Assembly (NCBI GenBank): GCA_018398805.1
Contig: JAGFBZ010001279.1
Location: 1,532,501-1,596,500, forward strand
DNA length: 64,000 nt
Reading direction: 5' to 3'
Source: Hirundichthys speculiger
Taxonomy: Eukaryota; Chordata; Actinopteri; Beloniformes; Exocoetidae
Shown piece by piece: positions 21,259 to 32,083 of the stretch; within the stretch, counting starts at the first letter, position 1, and the number at the start of each line of letters is the position of its first letter. The position numbers and the translations under genes are program-made. Under the pieces are notes generated by a model. It did not search any database. It was given only the letters and a program-made list of their open reading frames with translations, and was not told where the DNA came from.

Positions 21259-22264
21259 GTCTAAATAAGTATGATGTTGTTGTTGTTGTTGGTAAACTCA
21301 ACTAAAAGCAGGGAAATTATATCGACACGAGCAGACGAAAGTTCAGTTGCGCATTCACGACGCACATCATTAAATCCTGCTCAGGAACCACCATGTAAGG
21401 AGGTGTGGAGGCGTGGACTACCACATGACTCTCAAGAGACCTTCAAAACCTTTGGTCAGGTCAAATCCAGCCGAGGAGAGAGAACTTTCTATCAGGAGAA
21501 CAGCTGCTTTGTCCCCATGAGCAGAGAGAAGGACAGCGGCAGGTCTGGCATCAATATGGAGAGGTTTGTAGTCCAGCAGCAAAGTTGACAGTAGCCCAAG
21601 TGCTGGTCCAATTAAACCACTTGCGTATAATAATTCAACCTCTGTTGCTGGCCTGTCCCAGCAGCTTCAGTAGCAACAGGGATCTCCAGCACCAGAAGGC
21701 TTCGTTTCACTCCAGCACTGCTTCAGCACGGCTTCTCGGGTTTATAGAGAAGAGCATTGCTGCTTTAACACATCTTTAAATTCTATTTTATTTATTTTAA
21801 CTGCAAGTAAAACGCGTTAATTGTTGCTGCCGATCATTTCAGGATGAAAATACACACACTTTGTGGTGTTTCTGAATTTGTTTGAAGCATTGTTTGCACA
21901 CATCCTCTGCAGTGAACGTCCTGCTGCACTTGAGGTTTGTTTATTAAAAATGTTTGTTTTCCCACATTCGACTGCATCCTGCTCATCATCACGGCACTTT
22001 ACTGTCATCTGGGATCTACTAAACAGCTTATATTTTTTAAAAATCCAATCTCTGGTCTTCATGATGGCTGCTGGCTGCAGGTGAACCTTCAGCTGATTAT
22101 CACATATCAATCGTAACCAGATGTTTTCATCCATTCATGTGCGTTTATACACGGTTACATTAGAAACACATTAGAAACTGAGGAGGCGATGGTGATAAAC
22201 CGGCATGTTTGAGAGCTACTGCGTAGTCTTGTCTGTACAGGGGAAAAAAAGACCAGATAAAGTG
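21259..22264. other. Intergenic, nothing recognised
   Basis: No gene. A short (TTG)n tract lies at 21274-21290. Confidence 0.4.
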
Positions 22265-22640
22265 TTGAATTGTGCAGTCTAATGGCAGTGGGAATGAAAG
22301 ATCTGCGGTGCCACTCCTGTTCTAAACTGAGGGTGTATCAGTCTGCAGCTGAAGGAGCTGCTCAGAGGCTCCGCTGTCTGATGCAGCGGGATGGAGGGAT
22401 TGTCCATCATTGATGTCATCGTAGCTAACATCCTCCTCTCCCCCACCCGTTTCACAGAGTCCAGCGGCCAGCTCAGGACAGAGCCGGGCCTCCCGGGCAG
22501 CTTCTTCAGTCTCTTTCCATCCCAGCCGGAGTCGCCCGCTCCCCAGCAGATGACAGCGCAGGGGATGAGGCATGAAAAAGTCCTTAGCAGAGGCGTGCAC
22601 GCTCCAAAGGACCCCAGGTGCAATAAATCAGGCATGAAAA
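22265..22640 (-). pseudogene. Rex1-like LINE, C-terminal part
   Basis: The minus frame contains LLRTFSCLIPCAVICWGAG, then a linker, then KKLPGRPGSVLSWPLDSVKR, VGERRMLATMTSMMDNPSIP and LHQTAEPLSSSFSCRLIHP. This order (thumb/connection region after the reverse-transcriptase core, ending in the DNPSHPLH motif) is the C-terminal end of Rex1-type fish LINEs. The same domain recurs on the plus strand at 27943-28330. Only the 3' end is present, as expected of a 5'-truncated LINE insertion. Confidence 0.8.
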
Positions 22641-22716
22641 TCCCTCACCTTTCGGCAAAATTCGCCGTTTTGAAGTCAAAAAGGGTGACCTACGTGAATT
22701 GTGTAGATCTGAGGAG

Positions 22717-22788
22717 TTTTTTTTTTTTTTTTTTTGTTTTTTTTGGGGGGGGGGGGTGTCGGAGTCGGGAGATTTTTTTTTTTTTTTA
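22717..22788. repeat. Homopolymer cluster T-G-T
   Basis: T runs at 22717-22744 flank a G run of about 12 (22745-22756), and another T run lies at 22773-22787. Such clusters are prone to slippage and sequencing error, so local length is unreliable. Confidence 0.8.
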
Positions 22789-23491
22789 TTATCATATGAT
22801 TTACCTAATAAACAAACTGAGCACTTAAGAAATCGGCCCTTTAAATGACACTTGGACGCTCAGTAAATCCTGTCCAGAACCAATTAGGTCAGATTGTTCT
22901 ATTATTCCAGTCATACGAACATTCTTCATTCCTGTGTACTTGGAGGTTACATTGCTAAGCGGGACGAGAAGCAGGAGCTAGTGATGTCCATGCCGGGGAC
23001 AAGCCAGACGAGCGTACGTTCAGATTTTCTTACCTACATTTACTAGTGGATTTAATTTGGTGAGTTTCAATCGTTTTCATAGTTTGTGGTGTTACAAAGT
23101 TACTGCCGCTTCGCTGCAGCTTGCGTTGAACACTGTCAGAGCTAGCCAAAGCTCCGGTGGGAAAACGGCTCCAGTTTGGTTCCCGTCAAGCTTGTGTAGT
23201 TAACGATAACATAAAAGAAGAAAAACAGGCTTCTTTCTAAAATCTCTGTAACTGCTGAATCCATGTCAGGGACGTGTGAGGATGATATTCATGCGATGGC
23301 TGAGAAGGCCGAAGGTGAAGTTGTAAACTAGTCGCCTGATACCCGTGCTTGAAGCCTTTCATGACAAAATAAAAATTTGTAAACCCTGGTCTTTTTTCCC
23401 ACTCCTTTTAGCCGCTGATGTTATTTATTGATTCATTAAGACGTAATGGTTTTGAGCCATCTGTGTTTACTGTTCTGGCTCGATCCATTGA
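22789..23491. other. Intergenic, nothing recognised
   Basis: No gene or repeat boundary recognised. Confidence 0.4.
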
Positions 23492-24080
23492 CCAGACGGT
23501 AGGGATGGGAATTGATAAGATTTTTCCGATTCCGATATCCATTATCGATACTGTTTAACGATTCGATTCTTTATCGATTCTCTTATCGATTCTAATTTGG
23601 GGAAAAAGGAGACAAAAGCTAACAGTTTTATTAGCATCAATTTTTTTTTTTATTAGAAGTCACGACCTCACAAACTCAACAGTGAGGTCAAAAGAGACCC
23701 AAAGCCTGGATAACGTGTTAACTGTTGTAATATGTAACTGTGAAAATACACAAGAATGTGTAACATTTTACTAACAGATTTTTCCTAATAGATATTAAAA
23801 AAAGGATATATGAGCTCACTAAGCACTCAAAAATAATGATAACGAAAGATCAATACTATCAAATACAACGGAACAGTGCATAGTACAAATCTGCAAATAC
23901 TATGAAGAATTAACAATTCTTTGCAGAAAAATAATCATGTCTTCCAGCCTCTGAACCAGCCAGACTCTCTCTCTCATCACGGTCATCTTCTAAATGTAAT
24001 GCAGAAGGCATTCGTTTAATAGCATAGCGTTAATGTTATAGTGTGTTTTACAAAGAAGCACATAGGCAGTGGGATAGCTA

Positions 24081-24335
24081 CTAACCAGAGTTACCAGAGG
24101 TGATCTTAGCTTGGCTACTGCTGCTGGGTTGAGATCTATCAGTCCAAAGCGCGTCAAAAACACGACACTCGTTTATCATTATTGCATGTCGTGTGTTCAA
24201 ATGTTTCTGCATGTTAGCCGTGTTCCCTCCCGACGCTGTTATCTCCACTTTACAATGACTGCAAGTTGCCTTGTTGCCATCTTTCTTTGCAAAGTGAGGC
24301 CAAACTTTGGAGCGTTTGAACCTGGTTGGTGCCAT
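24081..24335 (-). pseudogene. hAT transposase BED-finger exon
   Basis: The minus frame of 84 codons starts MAPTRFKRSKVWPHFAKKDG. It has a complete BED-type zinc-finger pattern: Trp12 and Phe15, Cys25-x2-Cys28, His45-x4-His50 (NMQKHLNTRH). BED fingers are the DNA-binding domain of hAT transposases. A consensus splice donor (TCTG|GTAACT) lies near the end of the frame, so this was probably exon 1; the catalytic exons are absent from the 1.4-kb element. The frame is intact but cannot make a functional transposase on its own. A domesticated use is not suggested by anything visible. Confidence 0.8.
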
Positions 24336-24371
24336 TGTTGTTTACAACTCCAATGCGCGTGCTAAACCGAC

Positions 24372-24720
24372 GTAACTTAATCATCATCATCATCATCATC
24401 ATCATCATTGGGTCTCTTGTTCGGCGGCGGGGGTGACGCCATGCGTAGAGCCAATCAGTTTCACCAATCTTCTCCATCTGGGTCGGTCCAGTGCGAGAGG
24501 CTCGGCTTCAGTCAGCGACAAGCCTAGTTGGTGTAGGTCCCTGGTAACAGCGTCCATCCATCATGAGCGGGGAGCACCACATGGGCATTTCCAGCCGGCA
24601 GATTCGGGGTCAAAGTGGAGGATAGCGTGAGTGGGGTGTTTGGGAGGGAGTCTTTTGAGACGGCCATACCAGCGCATCTGTCGCTGTGCTGCCAATTGGG
24701 ACGCTGCTGTAACTTAATCA
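24372..24720 (-). mobile_element. LINE 3' fragment with 12-bp target duplication
   Basis: The insertion at 24384-24708 is flanked by the identical 12-mer GTAACTTAATCA (24372-24383 and 24709-24720). On its left edge sits a (TCA)n tract (24384-24410), which read on the minus strand is a (GAT)n 3' tail. A simple-repeat tail plus a variable-length duplication is the signature of target-primed reverse transcription by a non-LTR element. The body is non-coding as far as I can read, and the clade is undetermined. It lies inside the hAT element and is younger. Confidence 0.8.
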
Positions 24721-24896
24721 CGTAAGTGCTTTCTGGAATTGACTGTGCATAACTTGCGTAAATTACGTGAGATTTGCGCTGGTTGGAATCGATACGAGAA
24801 TCGCTAGATAAACTGCCAAACGATTCCATGGGATTGAAACACACGGAACCGGTTCTCTACAGGAACCGGTTCTCGATTCCCATCTCTACCAGACGG

Positions 24897-26586
24897 GGTG
24901 TCAATATTTTTTTTCAGTGAGACATTAACGTGAGAGAAGACAGCAGGGAAGAACGGGTCATGAAAGGCTTGCTGTGTGTTTAGACCAAAAGCTACTAAGC
25001 CGTTGCTATTATGTAGCTATTATTTTTAGTTGCTGCTATAGCTTTTGTTACCGTTAGTTACTCTCTTCTCCTGGACCGTTCACCGGCGTTCCCGCGGGTT
25101 TAACTGTCACTGCAACAGTGAGAAGTAAACTGTCAGTAATCCCCACTCTGCATCCCAGTGGGCTGTTCTTCTTACTCACATCCATCCAAGTTAAAATGTT
25201 TATAACTCTGAATCCGCCCACATCGCATCTATTGTCCCCTCCTCACCTGTCCAGACCCGCTGAGCGAGTAGCTAGTAGCGATGTGTGAGAATGTAGCAGT
25301 TACTTCTAGCCATTACCCAGTAAAAAAAATAAAAGTGATGTACCACTTGCGCTAATGCAAACATTATCCTTGCAGAGGATAGTGAGTTAGGGGAAGAGGA
25401 TGCTGCAGCTGTTAAAAAGCTGGATGCAGCCATAAAATGCAGCTGGAAGTGAGCCTGGCTTAAGCATGAGGGCAAAGTTTCAGTGAAGGGACAAGAGGGG
25501 TCCTTTCACACTGGAGATGTATTTGGTGCCTCCTCCACATCACTGAAACACAATGTGGGTGAACAGAGCACACACACACACACACCTTTTTAACCACTTA
25601 ACCATTTTCATGTCTGATAAATGGATGAAAAATAAGACTGAAGTATGAATGAACTTGCAGAAGGTGTGTGAGAGGGTCCATGGGGAGTATTTTCATTGAA
25701 GATGAGCTAGTAATGAGAACTTGTTTTGAATCGTTGTCCTGGGTCACACCTGCTCTCACAGAACTACACGTTCACCAAACATGCTAGAGGACGGCATGAA
25801 AAACAAGTCAGATCTGTTTAGTCCTTATCGTAGACAATATTCCACATTATTTGAAGGTTATGATGAGAGCACAGACGTGTTGATTGAGCTGCCCTGTCAC
25901 AATAAGCTCCGCACAACGGAAACAACGTGGATCCTATTAAACAACTAAAAATATGAAAAGTGCTGCGAGGCCTGAACGTCTGAGGGCTCAAAAATCTTTC
26001 TATTTTAACCTAAAACTGTAGAGACTGAAAAAGTCTGAGGATGATTGGACATTTTCACTGATATTTTATATTCAATGACAAATTTGCATTGAAATGGAAG
26101 AATTGACTGGTAATCGGTTTGGGGTAATTGATTAAATAAGAAAAGAAATATCTACTTAATTCTTAAATTTTATTTTTCTTAAATGTAATCCTAAATAATT
26201 ATTTATATTTAAGTTATATTAATGCTATTTCATGGTAAAAAAATATCATAACAAGCAGGTAAAAATAGAAATCACATAATATAATGATATCATATGATCC
26301 TTATATCTTATTTTGACTTTTATTCAATCTTAGACAGGATGAACCCAAGATACGTTTTGTTTTGTCTCTTCAACTTGATAACATTTGTAAATCGATGTTC
26401 CATTTTTACATTTTGAAGCCGTTCCAAAAAAGTTGGTACAGAGTAATTTAGGGCTACAAATGAGATAAAATAATACTAATGATGGTGATATATAAAGTTT
26501 GCTTATCAACTTGGGTCTGGAGTTGAAGACGCCATCATACACCTGCTTCAACAAACCCACAGTCATCTGGAAAAGCAGGCAGCACT
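24897..26586. other. Intergenic; short (CA)n microsatellite
   Basis: No gene. A (CA)n tract of about 8 units lies at 25569-25585. 26090-26330 is strongly A/T-rich. Confidence 0.45.
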
Positions 26587-27196
26587 GTGATGATCATGTT
26601 CTTCCGTTTCTCCAGTGGATTTAACACCATCCAGCCTGCTTTACCCGTTAAAAAAAACTCCAGAAGACACAAGGGGATCCCCCCACAATCGCCTGGATCA
26701 CTGACTACCGGACTGTGGTGGTGGGGTGTGGATTCTACTCAGCTGGGAGAGGTGGGGCAGTGGTTCAGGGAACAGCACTTGATGACGCTGGACCAGCTGC
26801 ACTTCCTCACCTACTCAGCTGTTGTATTTATGCAGCAGCCTGCTGTGTCTCTTATCCTGAAAAGGAAACAAAACTGATTTTGTCTCACCTTGTGCGTTTG
26901 TGCTGAAGAGGAACCCTGAGTCGCAGGACTTCACTACAATGACAGACCACAGTTTGTGTGTCTGAGCAGGTGGTCAGCAGCACAGGAGCGCCACAGGGGA
27001 CGGTACTCTCACCACTCCTCTTCACTCTGTCCACCTCAGACTTCCAGTACCAGTCAGAGTCCTGTCATCTGCAGAAATACTCAGATGACTCTGCATCTGT
27101 GGGATGTATCAGTGATGCACAAGAGACTAAGTACAAAGAACTGGGGGACCGCTTTGTGGTCTAGTGTGGTACAAATACCTCAGTCTCCACTTGAGG
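26587..27196 (+). pseudogene. Rex1-like LINE reverse transcriptase, part 1
   Basis: The reading starts FFRFSSGFNTIQPAL (FDFSSAFNTIQP in intact elements, the region of the first catalytic Asp, here mutated). It resumes after about 230 bp of extra DNA (26712-26941) with RPQFVCLS, STGAPQGTVLSPLLFTLSTS and KYSDDSASVGCI. The latter holds the DD pair in a YxDD-like (FSDD in relatives) motif. Frame changes occur between blocks. Together with 27943-28330 it makes one LINE copy. Confidence 0.85.
26712..26941. mobile_element. Unclassified insertion in the LINE
   Basis: About 230 bp interrupt the reverse-transcriptase reading between GSLTTG/ITDYRT and the RPQFVCLS block. No terminal repeats or coding content were recognised. 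Confidence 0.45.
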
Positions 27197-27942
27197 TGAG
27201 TTTCAGAAAATGAGTTATGTTCAAACTCTGAGTATGTTGAACCTGAATTCTGGGAAACTATGTTTTCTGATTCACAAAGCAAAGTTACTTAACCCCAAGC
27301 AAGAGGGTTCAGTTGTCGCATTTGCGTTGGGAATGTGGGCAATATTCAGGATCCAAAGAACTAGTTCACTGCGGTGAAGCCAGCCGTCACTTGTAACTGT
27401 AAAGCACTGATTTAGTTTTTAAGTGTTCGGTCTTCCATTTTTCCACAGCAATTACATAATTTATATACATGATCGTATTCTTCCATGATCACAAATATCA
27501 CCCATTGTTTGTCCCACACTTCACAGAAAAGAATATGGGTTGTTTTATTTTATTAGCTACCATTTATTTGCTTACTTATCGTTATTGAAAACAGACTGTT
27601 TTCAGAACTGTAGAGCTGTGAGAAAAGTGACCTGGGTCATCTTAACTAAACTTTTAAACATTCACTCGCTCTCATTTCTCCCGTATCAACTGTCTTCATT
27701 TCATCGCTGCAACCGTCTTCTTCAGAAAGCCACAATAAAAGATCTAATTTCAGCAAAGAAGAGTAGGGGGATCGCTTCCATTTACTTGCCGTTGTCATGA
27801 TGAATCACAGTATCGGAGCTGATGATGGTGTTTTATAGTCGCAGTAACATCCTCAGAGTTGATTGAACCAACTCCTAACACCTGTTCTGAAACTAAAAAC
27901 TAGAGTTTGTTGAACCTCCTTTCTGCAACAGGGCCCAGGACA
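27197..27942. mobile_element. DNA transposon inserted in the LINE (ISL2EU/Harbinger-like)
   Basis: The left end includes GTTTCAGAAAATGAGTTATG and ACTCTGAGTATGTTGAACCT. The right end includes AGAGTTTGTTGAACCTCCTT and TCTGCAACAGGGCCC. These are long inverted ends of one family. The insertion splits the LINE frame between KYL-like sequence and NTDAVYREGQSR, which become contiguous once it is removed. The same ends appear at about 15880 and 21255. It has no transposase. Confidence 0.65.
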
Positions 27943-28390
27943 ACTGGAGACCCAACACTGATGCTGTCTACAGGGAGGGACAGAGCAGGTTGTACCTAAG
28001 AAGCTCTGGTCCTTCTGTGTTTGCAGTGAGATGTTGCATATCTTCTACAAGTCTGTTGTGGAGAGTTCAGTCTCATGTGCAGTCATCTGTTGAAGTAGCA
28101 CAATCAGAGACAGGTGACATAAAAAAACTGAACAATCTCTTAAGGAAGGCTGGCTCTGTTCTGGAGCCTCTGGAGCTCATTGTGCAGAGGGGGATACGTC
28201 TTAAAATAAAAAATATATTGGACAACCCTTAACATCCTCTTCGGGACAGTGATTCAACAACAGTGTCTTCAGTTAGATGCTTCCTCTGCAACACAGGCCT
28301 ACAGTTAGAACTGCAACATAGTTGCTGCAAACATATCATTTCCATTTGGGAATTTATAAAGTATTATTGGATTGAATTAAATTGATTTGG
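27943..28390 (+). pseudogene. Rex1-like LINE, part 2 (C-terminus)
   Basis: The reading shows NTDAVYREGQSRLYL, then RSSGPSVFAVRCC, NNLLRKAGSVLEPLELIV and IRLKIKNILDNP, with HPLRDSDS after a stop. This corresponds to the region after the reverse-transcriptase core of Rex1-type LINEs and matches the minus-strand copy at 22265-22640. Frameshifted and inactive. Confidence 0.8.
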
Positions 28391-28599
28391 ACTGATGTTA
28401 CTTCTAAGGGGTCATGTGAGGAGGTGAAAAAAAGCAGAAGCCATGAAAGGCTGAATCTTTGAGGAGCAAAGAAGAAATTCAATGAATTCTTAAAAAACAA
28501 GGTTCCTCAAAGTAAGATTGAAAGATATTTGATCATTTGTCTTTGAGATTAAAATAATATCAAACAATGCAAAGACTGGAGGAATTTCACTGCATAAAA

Positions 28600-29110
28600 G
28601 GTAAAGGCACAAGTCTAAACTGATCTCTGAGCACTGAAGCAAGAGCTCTCAGCCTCTGATGGCTGGTATAACCACATGGGTAAGAGATCACATTGGAAAA
28701 ACTTGTCAAGCACTGAAATAGAGATCTACATCCACAAATGCTGCTTTAAAGTTTAGTCTTCAAAGAAGAAGCCTTTTGCTAACCCTGTCCTGCGATGGCG
28801 TCAGGTATCTCTGGGTTGGGTCATCACACAGTGAAAACATCTGTCCAAGTCAGACAAATTAGTATTTCAGAATTGTCCCTGGAGCAAACATGAAAAGAAC
28901 CATCCAGAGCCTAATCAGCAATAAGTCCAAAAGCCATGGCTCTGATACGTGGGCTGTGTCAGAGGTCTTGGAAAGGTCACGTACACTTCTGTGATGGCTG
29001 CATTAATGCAGAAAAGTACGCCGAGGCCTTTAAAGCAACACATGCTGCCTTCAAAGCAACATCTTTTACAAAAGAAATGCCGTTGATAAGACGAAATGTG
29101 AGCCATCTTG
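28600..29110 (+). pseudogene. Tc1/mariner transposase relic
   Basis: The frame at 28936-29100 contains LCQRSWKGHVHFCDGCINAE and KYAEAFKATHAAFKATSF, with RCISP-like decay afterwards. Relatives in fish Tc1-type elements read (G)HxHFCDGxINAEKYIETLEQHMLPS at this place. Upstream, at about 28650-28760, the wording (CACATGGGTAAGAGATCACA and the following bases) fits the N-terminal helix-turn-helix part. Heavily mutated, with no ends recognised. Confidence 0.65.
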
Positions 29111-29179
29111 TGACCGTACTGACTGAAATGAAAACCAAAGAGCTTTGCAGAGTCTGCGCTTGTTGTTCCTGCTTGTAAC

Positions 29180-31640
29180 GCAGCGTTTAGTTTTTTTTTT
29201 CCAGTGATGACAGTTAGTCAAATCCTGCGTCTCTGTGGATTTCAGTCCATTCTTTGAACTTTAAGCATGACGTAAACTACGTGCGGTAACTGATTATGGA
29301 TTAATCAGCAGGAAGGGCAGATGCTTTCGTCTGCTCTTCTTAGTGATCCAGAGTCTTTCTGACCTTTTCTTCTGAACTCGAGATAACTTCAGAGGAGCTG
29401 ATAATTAAACTGGGTGGAAAACGTGTTCATAGATTAGAGGCTTTATGAAGGAAGTGGCTTATAATGATAAAAATGAAGAAGACGCAGTCAGAATTTCAAA
29501 ACCTGTAGCCATCCTGCCATCGAATTCACTGTCATGACCAAACGTCGGTCTGTAGGTTGATATTATTATATTTATATTCAGTTTGAATCTGGAAAAATAG
29601 GAATCAAAAATACTTGAACCTCAGTTCATTAAGCACACACAGAAATGCTTTTACATCCTGTTTGACAAGAATATTTCTTCACCTGCAAAAGAAGACTTTT
29701 TTTAACATCTCAACTTTTATGACCAAATTTAAATATTGTCTCATAAATTGGAGACATGTGAGCGAGCAGAGCAGCAGATCTTTAGGCCCAATCCCAGTTG
29801 ATCCACATCGCCAGCCATTCAACGGCCCGGCTGAAAGATTAGACGGCTGCTGAGAAGAGCCCGATCTCTGCAAACCACAGGGATTGGTCTTTTTAGACCA
29901 GCGGGTTTAACCAGGGGAGCAGCTTCAACAGCAGATGGCAGCACCTCCCCACAAATCAGCATTCAGTGAAACATCTCCAGGGGAGGACTGTGGAGCACTT
30001 TGCATGATCGCTCACGTCCCTTCAGTCATTCAGAGGAACATTCAACCCACAGAACATGTTGGTTTTGTTGCATTGAACTGGGAAAACTACCAGTTTACTC
30101 CAGACCGATGAATCACTACAACCACACAGCTCCCTGGCCTAGAGGTGCCTGTTAGAGCCTGACACTCACTCAGGTGTTTATATGTACTTTTTCTTTTTTT
30201 TTGCAATTTTATTTATGTGTGGGTGTGTATTTGCATTATGGTGTTCAGGGTAATAGTTAACTTTGGTGAGCTGTTTTCTTTTTTTTCTTTTTTCATTCAT
30301 TTTTTATTATTATTAATTAGGTTTTTTTTTAAAAAAGTGGGGGGATCTTTGTAATTTTCTTTTAGTGCTACTTGGTACACTACGGTCACTGAATGTAGTG
30401 ATCTTTTTTTATTTTATTTTATAATGGTTATAAAGATGCATGTACCATTGTAACTTTTGCTATTGGTCTCAACGAAAAAAATAAATAAAAAAAAAAAAAC
30501 TACACAAAATAACATCCATAAATGAAGTGAGATGAATAAGACATTTACAGCTCCTTTCACTTTGTGCTACATTACCAACAAAAGCCGTCTTAACTGCGTG
30601 ACCCTGGTCGAGTTCAGTGATGCAGTAATAATGATGCAATAAATGTGTGTCAGGAGGAAGGCGGCGGCGTTTAATGTACTGCTGTATAAGCTGCCCTCTT
30701 CCTTCCCATCCTGCAGGTTGTGTTTAGTGCAGGAGGACCCTGGGTTTCCCCCCCAGCACATCCTGGCCGGGTGGAGCTCTGGAGCCGTGGTTTCCTGCTG
30801 GAAGCTCACTTAAAACCATTTGGAGCCACTTAGGAGGAACTCTTTCATCCTCAGGCAGCAGAGTCACAGGCCAGCCTGACTCTGGCACGGTTCATCCTTG
30901 GCTTCAAGTTCATTCGTTTGCAGTACCGAAGCCTCCCAGTTGTTCCCTTAATTTGAGTATGCAGGACGGTCTATATCATCTGTTAGTTCATGTTTTTTGC
31001 TTTGATTTGGAAGTCAGACTGGGATAAGACTTTACTTTGTTCTCATTGCCAAACTTTAAAGAGTTTGCTCCTGCAGTACATGTTCACCTGACGAAGGGAA
31101 AAGCAGGACTATGAGAGCTGGAGGAGCCCGTATTTGCATCTATATATTTAGACGGTCAGAAAGTGCCAGTGGAGGCTAAGAACTGACTGGGATCCCCACG
31201 GCCTCTGGTGATTTTCAGCGGGAGGACTGACAGACGGTCACTGATTCTGTGAGATGGATCCCTGCTCTGTCAGTGGTGGGTCTGCCATCGATGAGCTGTC
31301 TGTCATCACGTCAGTCAACATGTCTGGCTCTGAAAATCCTCCTCATGCAGCAAATGACAGAAGCAGAAATACAGACAAGAGTCTTTCTAAAAGTCCCTCT
31401 GTTTTCCTGCACGAGCACATTGATTTAATGCAAACGCATTAAACTAGGAGAACAGACTTCTGGTCAATTAGAAATCAGATTTAACTTACAAGGTTGATTC
31501 TAAGTTCAAGTCCATAAATCAAGTCCCTCCATTTTTTATCTATTTTTTGTTGTTGTTGTTGTCAACACTCTGGTATAAGTCTATCTATAACTTGTTTCTT
31601 CAGAACAATTTGCTAACAAAGTGCTTTAAACATCAAGTGA
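29180..31640. other. Intergenic; poly(A)-tailed retroposed scrap possible
   Basis: No gene. At about 30120-30500 a T-rich segment ends in AATAAATAAAAAAAAAAAA, resembling a retroposed transcript tail, but its source is not recognised and no duplication is evident. The rest shows nothing. Confidence 0.35.
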
Positions 31641-31647
31641 AACTAGC

Positions 31648-32083
31648 ACTGTAACGATACATTAATCTCGCGATACGATACGATACATGATATTCAGCTC
31701 ATGATACAATATATATCGATGTTCATCTTACAATACATTTACATCATTTTCTGAAAGATTTTAAAGGGACAAAGTGATTTTGGTGACATCTTGTGAGTGT
31801 TCCAATGACTTTGTTTGAATTAATTGAACTGAAAGCATCAATTACACATTATATGGCTGACAGGCAGCTTGCAAATACTGGACAAAATGAATAAAAGATT
31901 TGTTGAGAAAAATAGTTTCATTTATTTAAACAGTGAAAGTTGTTGCTTGCAAGCTTTTAAAGGTGGGACACGGGGGTTTTGGAAGAAGCTTAGAATATTG
32001 ATACCCGCCACTGAAAAATCGATACTCTCTGGGGAAATAAAATATCGATATATATCGCAGAAATCGTTAAAATCGCTCAGCTT
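31648..32083. repeat. ATCGATA-rich MITE-like repeat
   Basis: The left part (TGTAACGATACATTAATCTC, then CGATACGATACGATAC) and the right part (AAAATATCGATATATATCGC) are rich in ATCGATA and CGATAC motifs typical of a fish MITE family whose ends read GTAACGATAC. The right terminus is diverged and no target duplication is seen. A related scrap may sit at 44358-44375 (GTGTAACGATACATCGTTAC). Confidence 0.4.

Larger units (their letters stand above)
23492..24896 (-). mobile_element. hAT transposon, internally reduced, perfect 8-bp target duplication
   Basis: The element proper, 23500-24888, starts TAGGGATGGGAATTGATAAG and ends TTCTCGATTCCCATCTCTA. It is flanked by CCAGACGG at 23492-23499 and 24889-24896, a perfect 8-bp duplication. 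The subterminal DNA is rich in TTATCGATTC-type motifs at the left and has two GGAACCGGTTCTC copies at the right (24845-24857, 24862-24874). It keeps only one transposase exon and received a LINE fragment at 24384-24708. Confidence 0.9.
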
